A stretch of DNA of 6,055 nucleotides from Candidatus Anaerobutyricum stercoripullorum (GTDB lineage: Bacteria; Bacillota; Clostridia; Lachnospirales; Lachnospiraceae), in assembly GCA_019114885.1 (NCBI GenBank), contig DXEQ01000225.1, forward strand, positions 1-6,055. Reading direction: 5' to 3'. The notes beneath the pieces were generated by a model. The model was not told where the DNA came from. It worked only from the letters and a program-made list of their open reading frames with translations, and ran no database searches. Position numbers and translations under genes: made by a program. Within the stretch, counting starts at the first letter, position 1, and every line of letters starts with the position of its first letter. Below are positions 1 to 5,808 of this stretch, piece by piece.

Positions 1-208
1 CGGTTGTTGTTTTATACAGAGTCTTTATTCGTGGCGGAAAGGGTGTGGGTACAGCGCGACGACGACTGTGCAGGCCGCGGAGACTTGTATTTGTTAAAGT
101 AAAGCAAAGTCGCGGGCCTAAAGTGGAGGAGGAGGGTTCGTATCCACCACCCTTCCGACTCGCGGAGAAGATGATATATAACAACAGGTCCTCTACACCT
201 CCCCCCTG
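1..208. other. Left-edge region with no recognised gene
   Basis: I see no supported gene here. The only open frame of any length (about 45-239, plus) has no ribosome binding site and a low-complexity, Arg/Pro-rich product. Purine-rich blocks (GGAGGAGGAGGG near 127-136) and pyrimidine-rich blocks (near 195-224) alternate, unlike the neighbouring genes. An inverted repeat, CAACAGG at 182-188 and CCTGTTG at 205-211, encloses 16 nt. It lacks a U-run on the plus strand, so I do not call it a terminator. The stretch may be the tail of an upstream transcription unit or an unidentified leader. Confidence 0.4.
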
Positions 209-237
209 TTGCCCTTCCCTTTCCTTAATGCTACAAT
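209..237 (+). promoter_or_regulatory. Probable sigma-A promoter of the hypB pair
   Basis: A -35-like TTGCCC (209-214) and a -10-like TACAAT (232-237) are separated by 17 nt. Transcription would start near 244, giving a leader of about 58 nt before the first hypB. The -10 lies inside a 17-base stretch that recurs, with one mismatch, at a second promoter at 5975-5991. The call is by eye; the -35 matches consensus at only four of six positions. Confidence 0.5.
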
Positions 238-286
238 AACCCTGTACTTTTTACATAACAACAGATTTTTAAGATACATTTTATAT

Positions 287-295
287 GAGAAGGGA
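287..295 (+). promoter_or_regulatory. Ribosome binding site that sets the first hypB start
   Basis: GAGAAGGGA ends 6 nt before the ATG at 302. The reading frame stays open upstream to an ATG at 209, but that codon has no comparable site and would overlap the proposed promoter. It would also add 31 hydrophobic, non-HypB residues. The start at 302 is therefore chosen. Confidence 0.75.
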
Positions 296-301
296 ATCAT
301 C

Positions 302-1057
302 ATGGAAAAAGCAAAGATCATTGAATTAAAAGAGACGATTCTGGACGATAATGACGCGGATGCGGCGGCGCTCCGGCAGGAGCTGCGGGCCCGGCGGACC
401 TGCCTGATCAATCTGATGTCTGCGCCCGGAAGTGGAAAGACGAGTACGCTGCTGGCTCTGCGGCCGTATTTTCAAAATAAGCTGCGATGGGGCGTGATGG
501 AGGCGGACATTGATTCCGATGTGGATGCCAACAGGCTGCTGCGCGCCGGCATCCCGGCTGTCCAGCTTCATACCGGCGGCATGTGCCATCTGGATGCGGA
601 TATGACGAGGCAGGGCATCCGCGCACTCTGCGCCTCGGAACGGCACGATCACTCTGCTTGCGCGGCCGGACAGGATGATAGGTTCTCAGCCGGAAAGAAT
701 TCTGCCTTCACAGCTTCCGCGGAGTTTGATCTTATCGTGCTTGAAAACATCGGCAATCTGGTCTGTCCGGCAGAGTTTGACACCGGCGCGCAGATCAACA
801 TGACCATCCTTTCCGTGCCGGAGGGGGATGACAAACCGGCAAAGTATCCGCTGATGTATCAGGTCTGTGATATTCTGGTCATCAACAAAACAGATACACT
901 TCCGGCCTTTGATTTCCGAAAATCATTTGTGGAGGAATGTGCCCGGAGTCAGAATCCCGACGTGCATATCTTCTATATTTCCGCCCGGACCGGTGAGGGT
1001 GTGGAAGAACTGGCCGCTTATCTGCTCAGGCGTATCCGGCAGGAGAATCAGCGCTAA
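302..1057 (+). CDS. hypB: HypB-type nickel-chaperone GTPase, copy 1, with Cys/His insertion
   Basis: The product is 251 aa. HypB is a cytosolic SIMIBI-class GTPase that delivers Ni2+ during maturation of [NiFe]-hydrogenases, and in some organisms of other nickel enzymes. Visible motifs are the P-loop SAPGSGKT (40-47), the switch-region metal ligands in GGMCHLDADM (Cys95, His96), ENIGNLVCPAEFD with Cys155, G4 NKTD (195-198) and G5 SAR (227-229). The N-terminal CxxCGC nickel motif and the His-rich tract of some HypBs are absent. Compared with copy 2 downstream, about 28 extra residues lie between DADM and the EFDL strand (about 110-138). They contain Cys110, His115, His117 and Cys120. The stop is followed after 39 nt by the second hypB, so the two are probably co-transcribed. 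No hypA or hydrogenase gene is visible. The family assignment is firm. The client enzyme is unknown, and the presence of nickel enzymes in this genome is inferred only. Confidence 0.9.
   Translation: MEKAKIIELKETILDDNDADAAALRQELRARRTCLINLMSAPGSGKTSTLLALRPYFQNKLRWGVMEADIDSDVDANRLLRAGIPAVQLHTGGMCHLDADMTRQGIRALCASERHDHSACAAGQDDRFSAGKNSAFTASAEFDLIVLENIGNLVCPAEFDTGAQINMTILSVPEGDDKPAKYPLMYQVCDILVINKTDTLPAFDFRKSFVEECARSQNPDVHIFYISARTGEGVEELAAYLLRRIRQENQR
740..789 (+). repeat. Direct repeat, copy in first hypB
   Basis: This 50-nt segment matches 1454-1503 in the second hypB at 48 of 50 positions, with the first 32 identical. It encodes the conserved LENIGNLVCPAEFDTG core. It reflects the gene duplication and is not a mobile element. 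Confidence 0.85.
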
Positions 1058-1096
1058 TCCACGGAGTGAAACATTTACAGAAACGGAGTACACATT

Positions 1097-1780
1097 ATGG
1101 GAAATGTAAAGACAATCGAAATTCATGAAGATATATTTGCGGATAATGACAGGACCGCGGAAGAGATCCGCCGGAAGCTCCGGACACAGGGCACATTTTT
1201 TCTGAATGTCATGTCCGCTCCCGGCAGTGGGAAGACCACATTACTGACTGTGCTCATCAACCGGATGAAGGACAGCCTGCACATCGGTGAGATGGATGTG
1301 GACATCGAGACGGCCATGGATGCGCAGCGGGTTGCCGACCGGACCGGCACCGTTTCTCTGCAGATTCACAATGGCGGGCTCTGCCACATCGACGCGGATA
1401 TGGTCTCCCGCGCTCTGCAGGAATATGACACCGCAGGATTTGACCTGCTGTTTCTTGAAAACATCGGCAATCTGGTCTGTCCGGCGGAGTTTGATACCGG
1501 CGCCCACAAAAACATCATGCTTTTCTCCGTCCCGGAGGGCGATGACAAGCCGCTGAAATATCCTCTGATGTTTCAGGTCTGCGACCTCGTGCTGATCACC
1601 AAAACAGATACGCTGGAATACTTTGATTTTGATATGGCGCTGGCCCGGGAGCGGATCCGGCAGCTGAACCCCGGAGCTGTCATCCTTCCGGTAAGCGCCC
1701 GCACCGGCGAGGGAATGGACGCCGTCATCCGGTGGATACTGGACTGCCGGTCACAGATTTTGGCTGACAATACATTTTGA
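1097..1780 (+). CDS. hypB: HypB-type nickel-chaperone GTPase, copy 2
   Basis: The product is 227 aa, compact and close to the usual size of a HypB without an N-terminal extension. Motifs are the P-loop SAPGSGKT (40-47), GGLCHIDADM with metal ligands Cys96 and His97, ENIGNLVCPAEFD with Cys128, SVPEGDDKPLKYPLMFQVCD (a HypB signature) and G5 SAR (200-202). The G4 motif reads TKTD (168-171) where copy 1 has NKTD. The ATG at 1097 follows CGGAG (1084-1088) with 8 nt spacing. The gene lies 39 nt after copy 1 and ends just before a strong terminator, so it is the last gene of the unit. The two proteins are clearly paralogous but divergent outside the core motifs. Whether they act as a heterodimer, serve different clients or are partly redundant cannot be decided from sequence. 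Confidence 0.9.
   Translation: MGNVKTIEIHEDIFADNDRTAEEIRRKLRTQGTFFLNVMSAPGSGKTTLLTVLINRMKDSLHIGEMDVDIETAMDAQRVADRTGTVSLQIHNGGLCHIDADMVSRALQEYDTAGFDLLFLENIGNLVCPAEFDTGAHKNIMLFSVPEGDDKPLKYPLMFQVCDLVLITKTDTLEYFDFDMALARERIRQLNPGAVILPVSARTGEGMDAVIRWILDCRSQILADNTF
1454..1503 (+). repeat. Direct repeat, copy in second hypB
   Basis: Partner of the segment at 740-789, with two mismatches. DNA identity here is far higher than in the rest of the two genes, which fits strong protein constraint, gene conversion or both. Confidence 0.85.
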
Positions 1781-1783
1781 CAT

Positions 1784-1822
1784 AAAAACTCCGGTCTGCA
1801 TGATCCGCAGGCCGGAGTTTTT
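1784..1822. terminator. Bidirectional intrinsic terminator between convergent genes
   Basis: A 16-bp stem (1784-1799 with 1807-1822, one G-U pair) closes a 7-nt loop (1800-1806). The left arm starts with five A and the right arm ends in a T-run through 1823. The structure can therefore work on either strand. It lies 3 nt after the second hypB stop and 25 nt past the end of the convergent P-type ATPase gene. Confidence 0.92.
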
Positions 1823-1847
1823 TACTTTATATCTTATGAAAAAGCAA

Positions 1848-4466
1848 TTATTTCCTTCTGGCGTCCAGGATCACCTTCACAATCTGGATGATCAGTGTCG
1901 GTGCGAAGGCCATCAGGACAACCATGCCGAGCTGGCCGGATGTCAGGGCTACTGCCTCAAAGAGACGCTCCATCACAGGAACAAGGAGCACGATACCGAG
2001 GAGCACAACGCCGGTGAAGAAGGCGAGGATGGTCCACTTGTTGCTCGTCAGTCCCAGTTTGAAGATGGAAGCCTTTCCGCGGCAGTTGAAACCGTGGAAC
2101 AGACGGGCCAGTGTCAGTGTGGCAAAGGCCATGGTCACGGCTGTCTGTGTGGAAGTTTCCATTCCAATATAGAAGGAGGTCATGGTCGCCACAGCGATCA
2201 GAAGTCCGTAATATACCAGTTTCGTCAGGAAATCCTTGTTCAGGATACCCTCATTCGGATCTCTTGGCGGCTCCTTTAAGAGGCTTTCGTCCACCGGCTC
2301 CATTCCGATGGCCAGTGCCGGCAGGGAGTCTGTCAGCAGGTTGATAAACAGAAGCTGTACCGGCGTCAGCGGCGTCGGCAGTCCCATGAGGGAACAGTAT
2401 AATACGACCAGAATACCTGCCATATTTCCGGAAAGAAGGAACTGGATGGCATTACGGATGTTCCGGTATACATTTCTTCCGAAAGACACTGCCTTGATGA
2501 TGGTGGCAAAGTTATCATCGGCCAGAATCATAGCGGCCGCGTCTTTGGATACCTCCGTGCCGGTGATACCCATGGCGACGCCGATGTCCGCCTTCTTCAG
2601 GGCCGGCGCGTCATTGACACCGTCACCGGTCATGGCGGTGATCCGTCCCTTTCTCTGCCATGCGTCCACAATACGAATCTTATTCTCCGGAGATACCCGG
2701 GCGTAAACCGATACCTTTTCCAGCACGTTATCAAGCTCAGCATCGGACATGGCGTCCACTTCCTGTCCGGTCAGAGCAACGTCACCGTCATGGAAAATGC
2801 CGATCTGTCCGGCGATGGCTGCCGCCGTCACCTTGTGGTCTCCGGTGATCATGACCGTCTTGATGCCGGCGCTGGCCGCGTCTGCCACCGCTTTTTTGGA
2901 CTCTTCCCGCGGCGGGTCCATCATGGCCGTCAGGCCGATAAAGGTAAAGTCATTCTCATCATCCAGAGACAGGCTGTCGTCTTCCTCCACCTCTTTGATG
3001 GCAAAGGCGAGGACACGGAGTCCATTTTCTGAAAAGGCCTGGTTCTGCGCGAGGATTGCTTCCTTATCCGCATCGGTGATCTCGCGGACTTCGTCCTCCA
3101 GCATGATATAGCGGGTTCTGTCCAGAAGAACATCCAGCGCACCCTTTGTGAGGATGGTCGGAACACCGTGGATGCGGTACTTGGTACTCATGAGCTTCCG
3201 GTCGGAATCAAACGGAATCTCTTCCATTCGAGGCATCATGCTCCGGATATCCTCTTCCGTGATGTGGACGTCGTCCAGTCCGGCTCTTCTTGCCATCACG
3301 AGCAGACTGTATTCTGTCGGATCGCCAATCTCTTTTCCATCGTGATTGGAAGAATCGTTATTGAGCACCGCTGTGTAGAGGAAATATCTGTGCAGGGACA
3401 GACGGATATCCATCTCCTCCGGTTTCATACATTTGCCGCCGACATATACATCGGTGACTGTCATCTTATTCTGCGTCAGAGTTCCGGTCTTATCCGAACA
3501 GATGACGGAAACACTTCCCAGACTCTCCACCGCTTTTAATTCTTTCATGATGGCATTCTCCGCTGCCATCTTACCGGTTCCCATGGCCTGTACGATGGTG
3601 ACGATAGATCCCAGCGCCTCCGGGATGGCGGCAACAGCCAGAGCCACGGCAAACAGCAGGGAATCCAGAATCGGCATCTCTCTGTACATGCTTAAGAAGA
3701 AGACGATAACACAGATCACCATGATCACTGCCGCCAGCTTTTTGCTGAACTCATCCAGGCTCACCTGCAGCGGCGTCTTCTTTTCTTTGGTGTCGTTCAT
3801 GAGGCCGGCGATCTTACCAATTTCCGTGTTCATTCCCGTGCCGGTGACAAGGACTTCCGCACGGCCGTACGTTACGAGGGTTCCGGAATAAACCATATTC
3901 AGGCGGTCCGCCAGAACTGCCTCGCCCTCAATCTCCCCGTCAATCTTATCCACGCTGGCTGACTCGCCGGTCAGAGCGCTCTCGTTGACCTGCAGAGAAT
4001 GGTTGCTTAAGATTCTTCCGTCTGCCGCCGTCATATCTCCAGCTTCCAACAGAAGAATATCGCCCGGCACCACCTTAGATGACGGAATCTCTGTCGTCTT
4101 TCCGTCACGGAGCACCTTGGCGTGTGGGGAAGAAAGCTGCTTAAGCGCTGCCAGAGACTTCTCCGCCTTCAGATACTGTACGGTTCCCAGGACCGCGTTC
4201 AGAATGAGTACGGCAATGATAACGATGGTACTCTCCACATTTCCTGAAATCAGAGAAATGATGGCTGCAATGATCAGAATGATAACGAGGAAATCCGTAA
4301 ACTGTTCCAGAAATACCTGGTATCCTTTTTTCCTCGCCTGCTCTTCCAGCGCATTCTCGCCATACTCCTGCAGGCGCCGCGCCGCCTCCTCTGAGGAAAG
4401 CCCGCCCGGGTCCGCATTCATCTGCTTCAGTAATTCATCCTGATGCATCTGGTATGTTTCCTTCAT
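1848..4466 (-). CDS. P-type cation ATPase, Ca2+-type sequence, probable Mn2+/Ca2+ exporter
   Basis: The product is 872 aa and full length for a bacterial P2A/P2B ATPase, which exports divalent cations across the membrane using ATP. Order of parts: N-terminal cation-ATPase domain (about 1-45), M1-M2 (about 58-100), actuator domain with TGES (167-169 region), M3-M4 (about 245-292), phosphorylation motif DKTGTLTQ with Asp325, nucleotide domain with KGA (near 441), MITGD (near 540), TGDGVNDAP (613-621), then M5-M10 (about 673-865). Cation ligands visible by family alignment are Glu283 in M4 (PEALG, usually PEGLP), Asn681 in M5, and Asn709, Thr712 and Asp713 in M6 (FINLLTD). The M5 acid equivalent to SERCA Glu771 is Gly684, so only one transported-ion site appears complete. 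The ATG at 4466 is preferred over a TTG at 4469 because GGAGG sits 7 nt upstream of the ATG. Homology alone would give Ca2+; the yybP-ykoY-type leader argues for Mn2+ as inducer and probably as a substrate. Confidence 0.93.
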   Translation of the reverse strand: MKETYQMHQDELLKQMNADPGGLSSEEAARRLQEYGENALEEQARKKGYQVFLEQFTDFLVIILIIAAIISLISGNVESTIVIIAVLILNAVLGTVQYLKAEKSLAALKQLSSPHAKVLRDGKTTEIPSSKVVPGDILLLEAGDMTAADGRILSNHSLQVNESALTGESASVDKIDGEIEGEAVLADRLNMVYSGTLVTYGRAEVLVTGTGMNTEIGKIAGLMNDTKEKKTPLQVSLDEFSKKLAAVIMVICVIVFFLSMYREMPILDSLLFAVALAVAAIPEALGSIVTIVQAMGTGKMAAENAIMKELKAVESLGSVSVICSDKTGTLTQNKMTVTDVYVGGKCMKPEEMDIRLSLHRYFLYTAVLNNDSSNHDGKEIGDPTEYSLLVMARRAGLDDVHITEEDIRSMMPRMEEIPFDSDRKLMSTKYRIHGVPTILTKGALDVLLDRTRYIMLEDEVREITDADKEAILAQNQAFSENGLRVLAFAIKEVEEDDSLSLDDENDFTFIGLTAMMDPPREESKKAVADAASAGIKTVMITGDHKVTAAAIAGQIGIFHDGDVALTGQEVDAMSDAELDNVLEKVSVYARVSPENKIRIVDAWQRKGRITAMTGDGVNDAPALKKADIGVAMGITGTEVSKDAAAMILADDNFATIIKAVSFGRNVYRNIRNAIQFLLSGNMAGILVVLYCSLMGLPTPLTPVQLLFINLLTDSLPALAIGMEPVDESLLKEPPRDPNEGILNKDFLTKLVYYGLLIAVATMTSFYIGMETSTQTAVTMAFATLTLARLFHGFNCRGKASIFKLGLTSNKWTILAFFTGVVLLGIVLLVPVMERLFEAVALTSGQLGMVVLMAFAPTLIIQIVKVILDARRK

Positions 4467-4473
4467 CAAAAAA

Positions 4474-4478
4474 CCTCC
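4474..4478 (-). promoter_or_regulatory. Ribosome binding site of the P-type ATPase
   Basis: The minus strand reads GGAGG, 7 nt before the ATG at 4466 and only 4 nt before the TTG at 4469. The spacing decides the start in favour of the ATG. Confidence 0.85.
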
Positions 4479-4483
4479 CTAGT

Positions 4484-4600
4484 TTTGTTTTCCGACCGGA
4501 CCGGCTGACGCCTGCCCGGAAGAGAGTCCTTCGCCTGTTTCGCGCGAGTGCGCATCCTACGCGGAGCGTTTTTATTGCACAGGAACGCAATTTCCCATAC
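4484..4600 (-). other. GC-rich distal leader between riboswitch terminator and ATPase start
   Basis: This 117-nt untranslated stretch lies after the terminator and before the ribosome binding site. It is clearly more GC-rich than the rest of the leader, with short self-complementary pieces: GCGTT at 4566-4570 with AACGC at 4584-4588, alternative TTGC/GCAA pairing at 4575-4578 and 4587-4590, and a CCGGACCGG block near 4494-4502. I see no coding frame or known motif. It may be a second control layer at translation, or an inserted interspersed repeat. Confidence 0.4.
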
Positions 4601-4651
4601 AATAAAAATAAAAAAGACTTTTTGTGTATATCAAATATACACAAAAAGTCT
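4601..4651 (-). terminator. Riboswitch-controlled intrinsic terminator
   Basis: A perfect 16-bp stem (4615-4630 with 4636-4651) encloses a 5-nt loop. On the minus strand it runs into a U-rich tail (4601-4615). The 5' arm, read on the minus strand, contains CUUUUUG (4648-4642), the same segment that closes helix P1 of the upstream aptamer. The two structures cannot form together. Ligand-stabilised P1 should suppress termination and allow ATPase expression. The same hairpin would also stop read-through from truA, which has no convincing terminator of its own. Confidence 0.88.
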
Positions 4652-4749
4652 GATTCAACATAAATGCCGCATAGGTCCGGATTACCCCTGTAATCGTACT
4701 GACGAAACGCTATGACATGCCCGAAGACATGCAACTACTCCCTTTTTGC
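4641..4749 (-). promoter_or_regulatory. yybP-ykoY-type manganese riboswitch aptamer
   Basis: On the minus strand the RNA opens with CAAAAAGGGAGUAG (4748-4735), matching the family's conserved AAAGGGGAGUAG 5' strand. It ends with UAUGUUGAAUCAGACUUUUU (4662-4643), closely resembling the family 3' end, which carries AGAC then CUUU. P1 pairs 4742-4748 with 4642-4648 (7 bp). P2 is a 7-bp stem (4726-4732 with 4715-4721) capped by a UUCG loop. An inner stem pairs CAUAG (4714-4710) with CUAUG (4674-4670). It holds a GUACGA segment (4699-4694) and a hairpin pairing 4695-4690 with 4685-4680. Members of this family sense Mn2+ and control Mn2+ exporters, including Ca2+-type P-type ATPases in lactic acid bacteria and pneumococcus. 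The identification is from remembered consensus and visible pairing; no covariance search was run. Confidence 0.82.
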
Positions 4750-4780
4750 TCTTTCGGTTTATTTTGCTGTGTCACCCCTT

Positions 4781-4808
4781 ATTTTATTCAAAAAAACAGG
4801 GATGTCAA
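4781..4808 (-). promoter_or_regulatory. Promoter of the riboswitch-ATPase transcript
   Basis: On the minus strand a consensus -35 TTGACA (4808-4803) and a -10 TAAAAT (4786-4781) are 16 nt apart. Transcription would start near 4774, about 25 nt before aptamer helix P1. This gives a leader of roughly 308 nt. The promoter lies in the gap after truA, so the ATPase has its own transcription unit. Confidence 0.8.
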
Positions 4809-4883
4809 TCATTCTTTTTATTATTTTCCTGTTTTCTGGTAAATTTCGTGAATTTGTCCATAGCGCAGCCACTTTCGAACCGT

Positions 4884-5621
4884 CTAATAATCCACTTTCA
4901 CGAGGCAGAGACCTCCCGGAGGCGCTGTCGGACCGGCTGCCTGCCTGTTTTTAGCTTCAAGGATCTCCGGCATCTGTTCCGGAGCCAGCTTCCCCCTTCC
5001 CACCTCCAGCAGAGTTCCTGTGAGGATCCGCACCATATTCTGTAAGAATCCGGTGCCATGAAAATTAAAATAGATGAATCCGCCCTTGCGGACGATCTCG
5101 ATCTTATCCACGATCCGGACGGTGGACTTTTTCATCTTCGGATTGCCGCAAAAACTCCTGTAGTCATGCTTTCCCTCCAGGTAAGCGGCCGCCTGCTGCA
5201 TCTTCTTTACATCCGGATGATAATCAAGGACCGTCACATACTTTCTCTGGAATACCGGCTTTACCGGCCCGTCAAAACAGGTATAGCAGTAGAGCTTGCC
5301 CACCGCCTTATACCTGGCATGAAAACGTTCCGACGCCTCCCGTACCTCTTTGACCGCAATGTCATCCGGCAGGTATCGGTTCATATAATCCCGGATCTCC
5401 TCCGGGGCAAGTTCCGTCTCCATGACCGCATTGGCCGTCATGGCCTTCGCATGCACACCGGCGTCCGTCCGGCCCGCTCCGATCACGTCCACCTTCTCCC
5501 CGCAGAGGCGGGAGAGTACATTTTCCAGCTTGCCCTGTATGGTATCTCTGTCCGGCTGATGCTCCCAGCCATAGTAACGGCTTCCGTCATAACAAATGAT
5601 CATCTTATAATTTTTTCTCAT
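4884..5621 (-). CDS. truA: tRNA pseudouridine(38-40) synthase TruA
   Basis: The product is 245 aa, normal length for the family. TruA converts uridines 38-40 of the tRNA anticodon stem-loop to pseudouridine. It is a soluble homodimer and needs no cofactor. Family features are the N-terminal YDGSRYYGWEHQPDRDTIQG (11-30), the catalytic-loop motif IGAGRTDAGVHA with nucleophile Asp53, the FHARY segment, HDYRSFC, and the C-terminal GTGFLQNMVRILTGTLLEVG. An in-frame ATG at 5666 would add 15 residues. The ATG at 5621 is preferred because GGAG lies 8 nt upstream and the protein then begins like other TruA proteins. The gene stands alone here, outside the ribosomal-protein and ECF-transporter neighbourhood typical of the main truA in Firmicutes. 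It could be a second copy. Confidence 0.93.
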   Translation of the reverse strand: MRKNYKMIICYDGSRYYGWEHQPDRDTIQGKLENVLSRLCGEKVDVIGAGRTDAGVHAKAMTANAVMETELAPEEIRDYMNRYLPDDIAVKEVREASERFHARYKAVGKLYCYTCFDGPVKPVFQRKYVTVLDYHPDVKKMQQAAAYLEGKHDYRSFCGNPKMKKSTVRIVDKIEIVRKGGFIYFNFHGTGFLQNMVRILTGTLLEVGRGKLAPEQMPEILEAKNRQAAGPTAPPGGLCLVKVDY

Positions 5622-5629
5622 ATATCTTT

Positions 5630-5633
5630 CTCC
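5630..5633 (-). promoter_or_regulatory. Ribosome binding site that sets the truA start
   Basis: The minus strand reads GGAG in an ACGGAGAAAG context, 8 nt before the ATG at 5621. The upstream in-frame ATG at 5666 has only a poorly placed GGGT beside it. Confidence 0.75.
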
Positions 5634-5655
5634 GTTCTGTTTGCGTTCTGATATT

Positions 5656-5700
5656 CCGGCGGTCATACCCTGATAATTTTTTCACCTGAGTTTCCGCCGG
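5656..5700 (-). promoter_or_regulatory. Inverted repeat in the truA leader
   Basis: A perfect 7-bp GC-only repeat, CCGGCGG at 5656-5662 and CCGCCGG at 5694-5700, encloses 31 nt. It sits in the untranslated leader about 35 nt upstream of the truA start. No U-run follows, so it is not a terminator. A role in RNA stability or translation is possible but unproven. Confidence 0.4.
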
Positions 5701-5778
5701 GCTGCTGCCTTTCTTTCCTGAAATATTATAACGAAATTCTTTCATTACTTACATTTTCTGTCCGCAGACTTCTTCCCT

Positions 5779-5808
5779 ATGATACCACATTTTCTCCCGA
5801 ACTGTAAT
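5779..5808 (-). promoter_or_regulatory. Probable truA promoter
   Basis: On the minus strand an extended -10, TGGTATCAT (5787-5779), is preceded by ATTACA (5808-5803), 18 nt from the TATCAT hexamer. Transcription would start near 5772, giving a leader of about 150 nt. A perfect TATAAT (5730-5725) closer to the gene is an alternative -10 but has no good -35. Confidence 0.5.

Noticed and set aside
134..145. tRNA-like T-loop sequence GGGTTCGTATCC
   Set aside because: No acceptor stem, D arm or anticodon arm could be placed around it on either strand.
182..211. Inverted repeat CAACAGG/CCTGTTG considered as a terminator
   Set aside because: The stem is short with a 16-nt loop, and no U-run follows on the plus strand; only a mixed TTATATAT follows on the minus strand.
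1800..2279. Plus-strand open frame antisense to the ATPase C-terminus, rich in His/Gln/Glu
   Set aside because: The composition is what the complement of membrane-segment codons gives. It starts inside the terminator and has no translation signals.
4467..4469. TTG as the ATPase start codon
   Set aside because: It lies only 4 nt from GGAGG, while the adjacent in-frame ATG at 4466 has the normal 7-nt spacing.
4435..4734. A 99-codon minus-strand open frame covering the ATPase leader
   Set aside because: It runs straight through the riboswitch, the terminator and the ATPase ribosome binding site, has no binding site of its own, and its product resembles no known protein. The RNA structure explains this DNA better.
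5058..5651. A 197-codon plus-strand open frame antisense to truA
   Set aside because: It lacks a ribosome binding site and recognisable domains and is fully overlapped by a clear truA on the other strand.
5725..5730. Perfect TATAAT on the minus strand as the main truA -10
   Set aside because: No acceptable -35 lies 16-18 nt upstream. The extended -10 at 5779-5787 with ATTACA is the better candidate, although both may be used.
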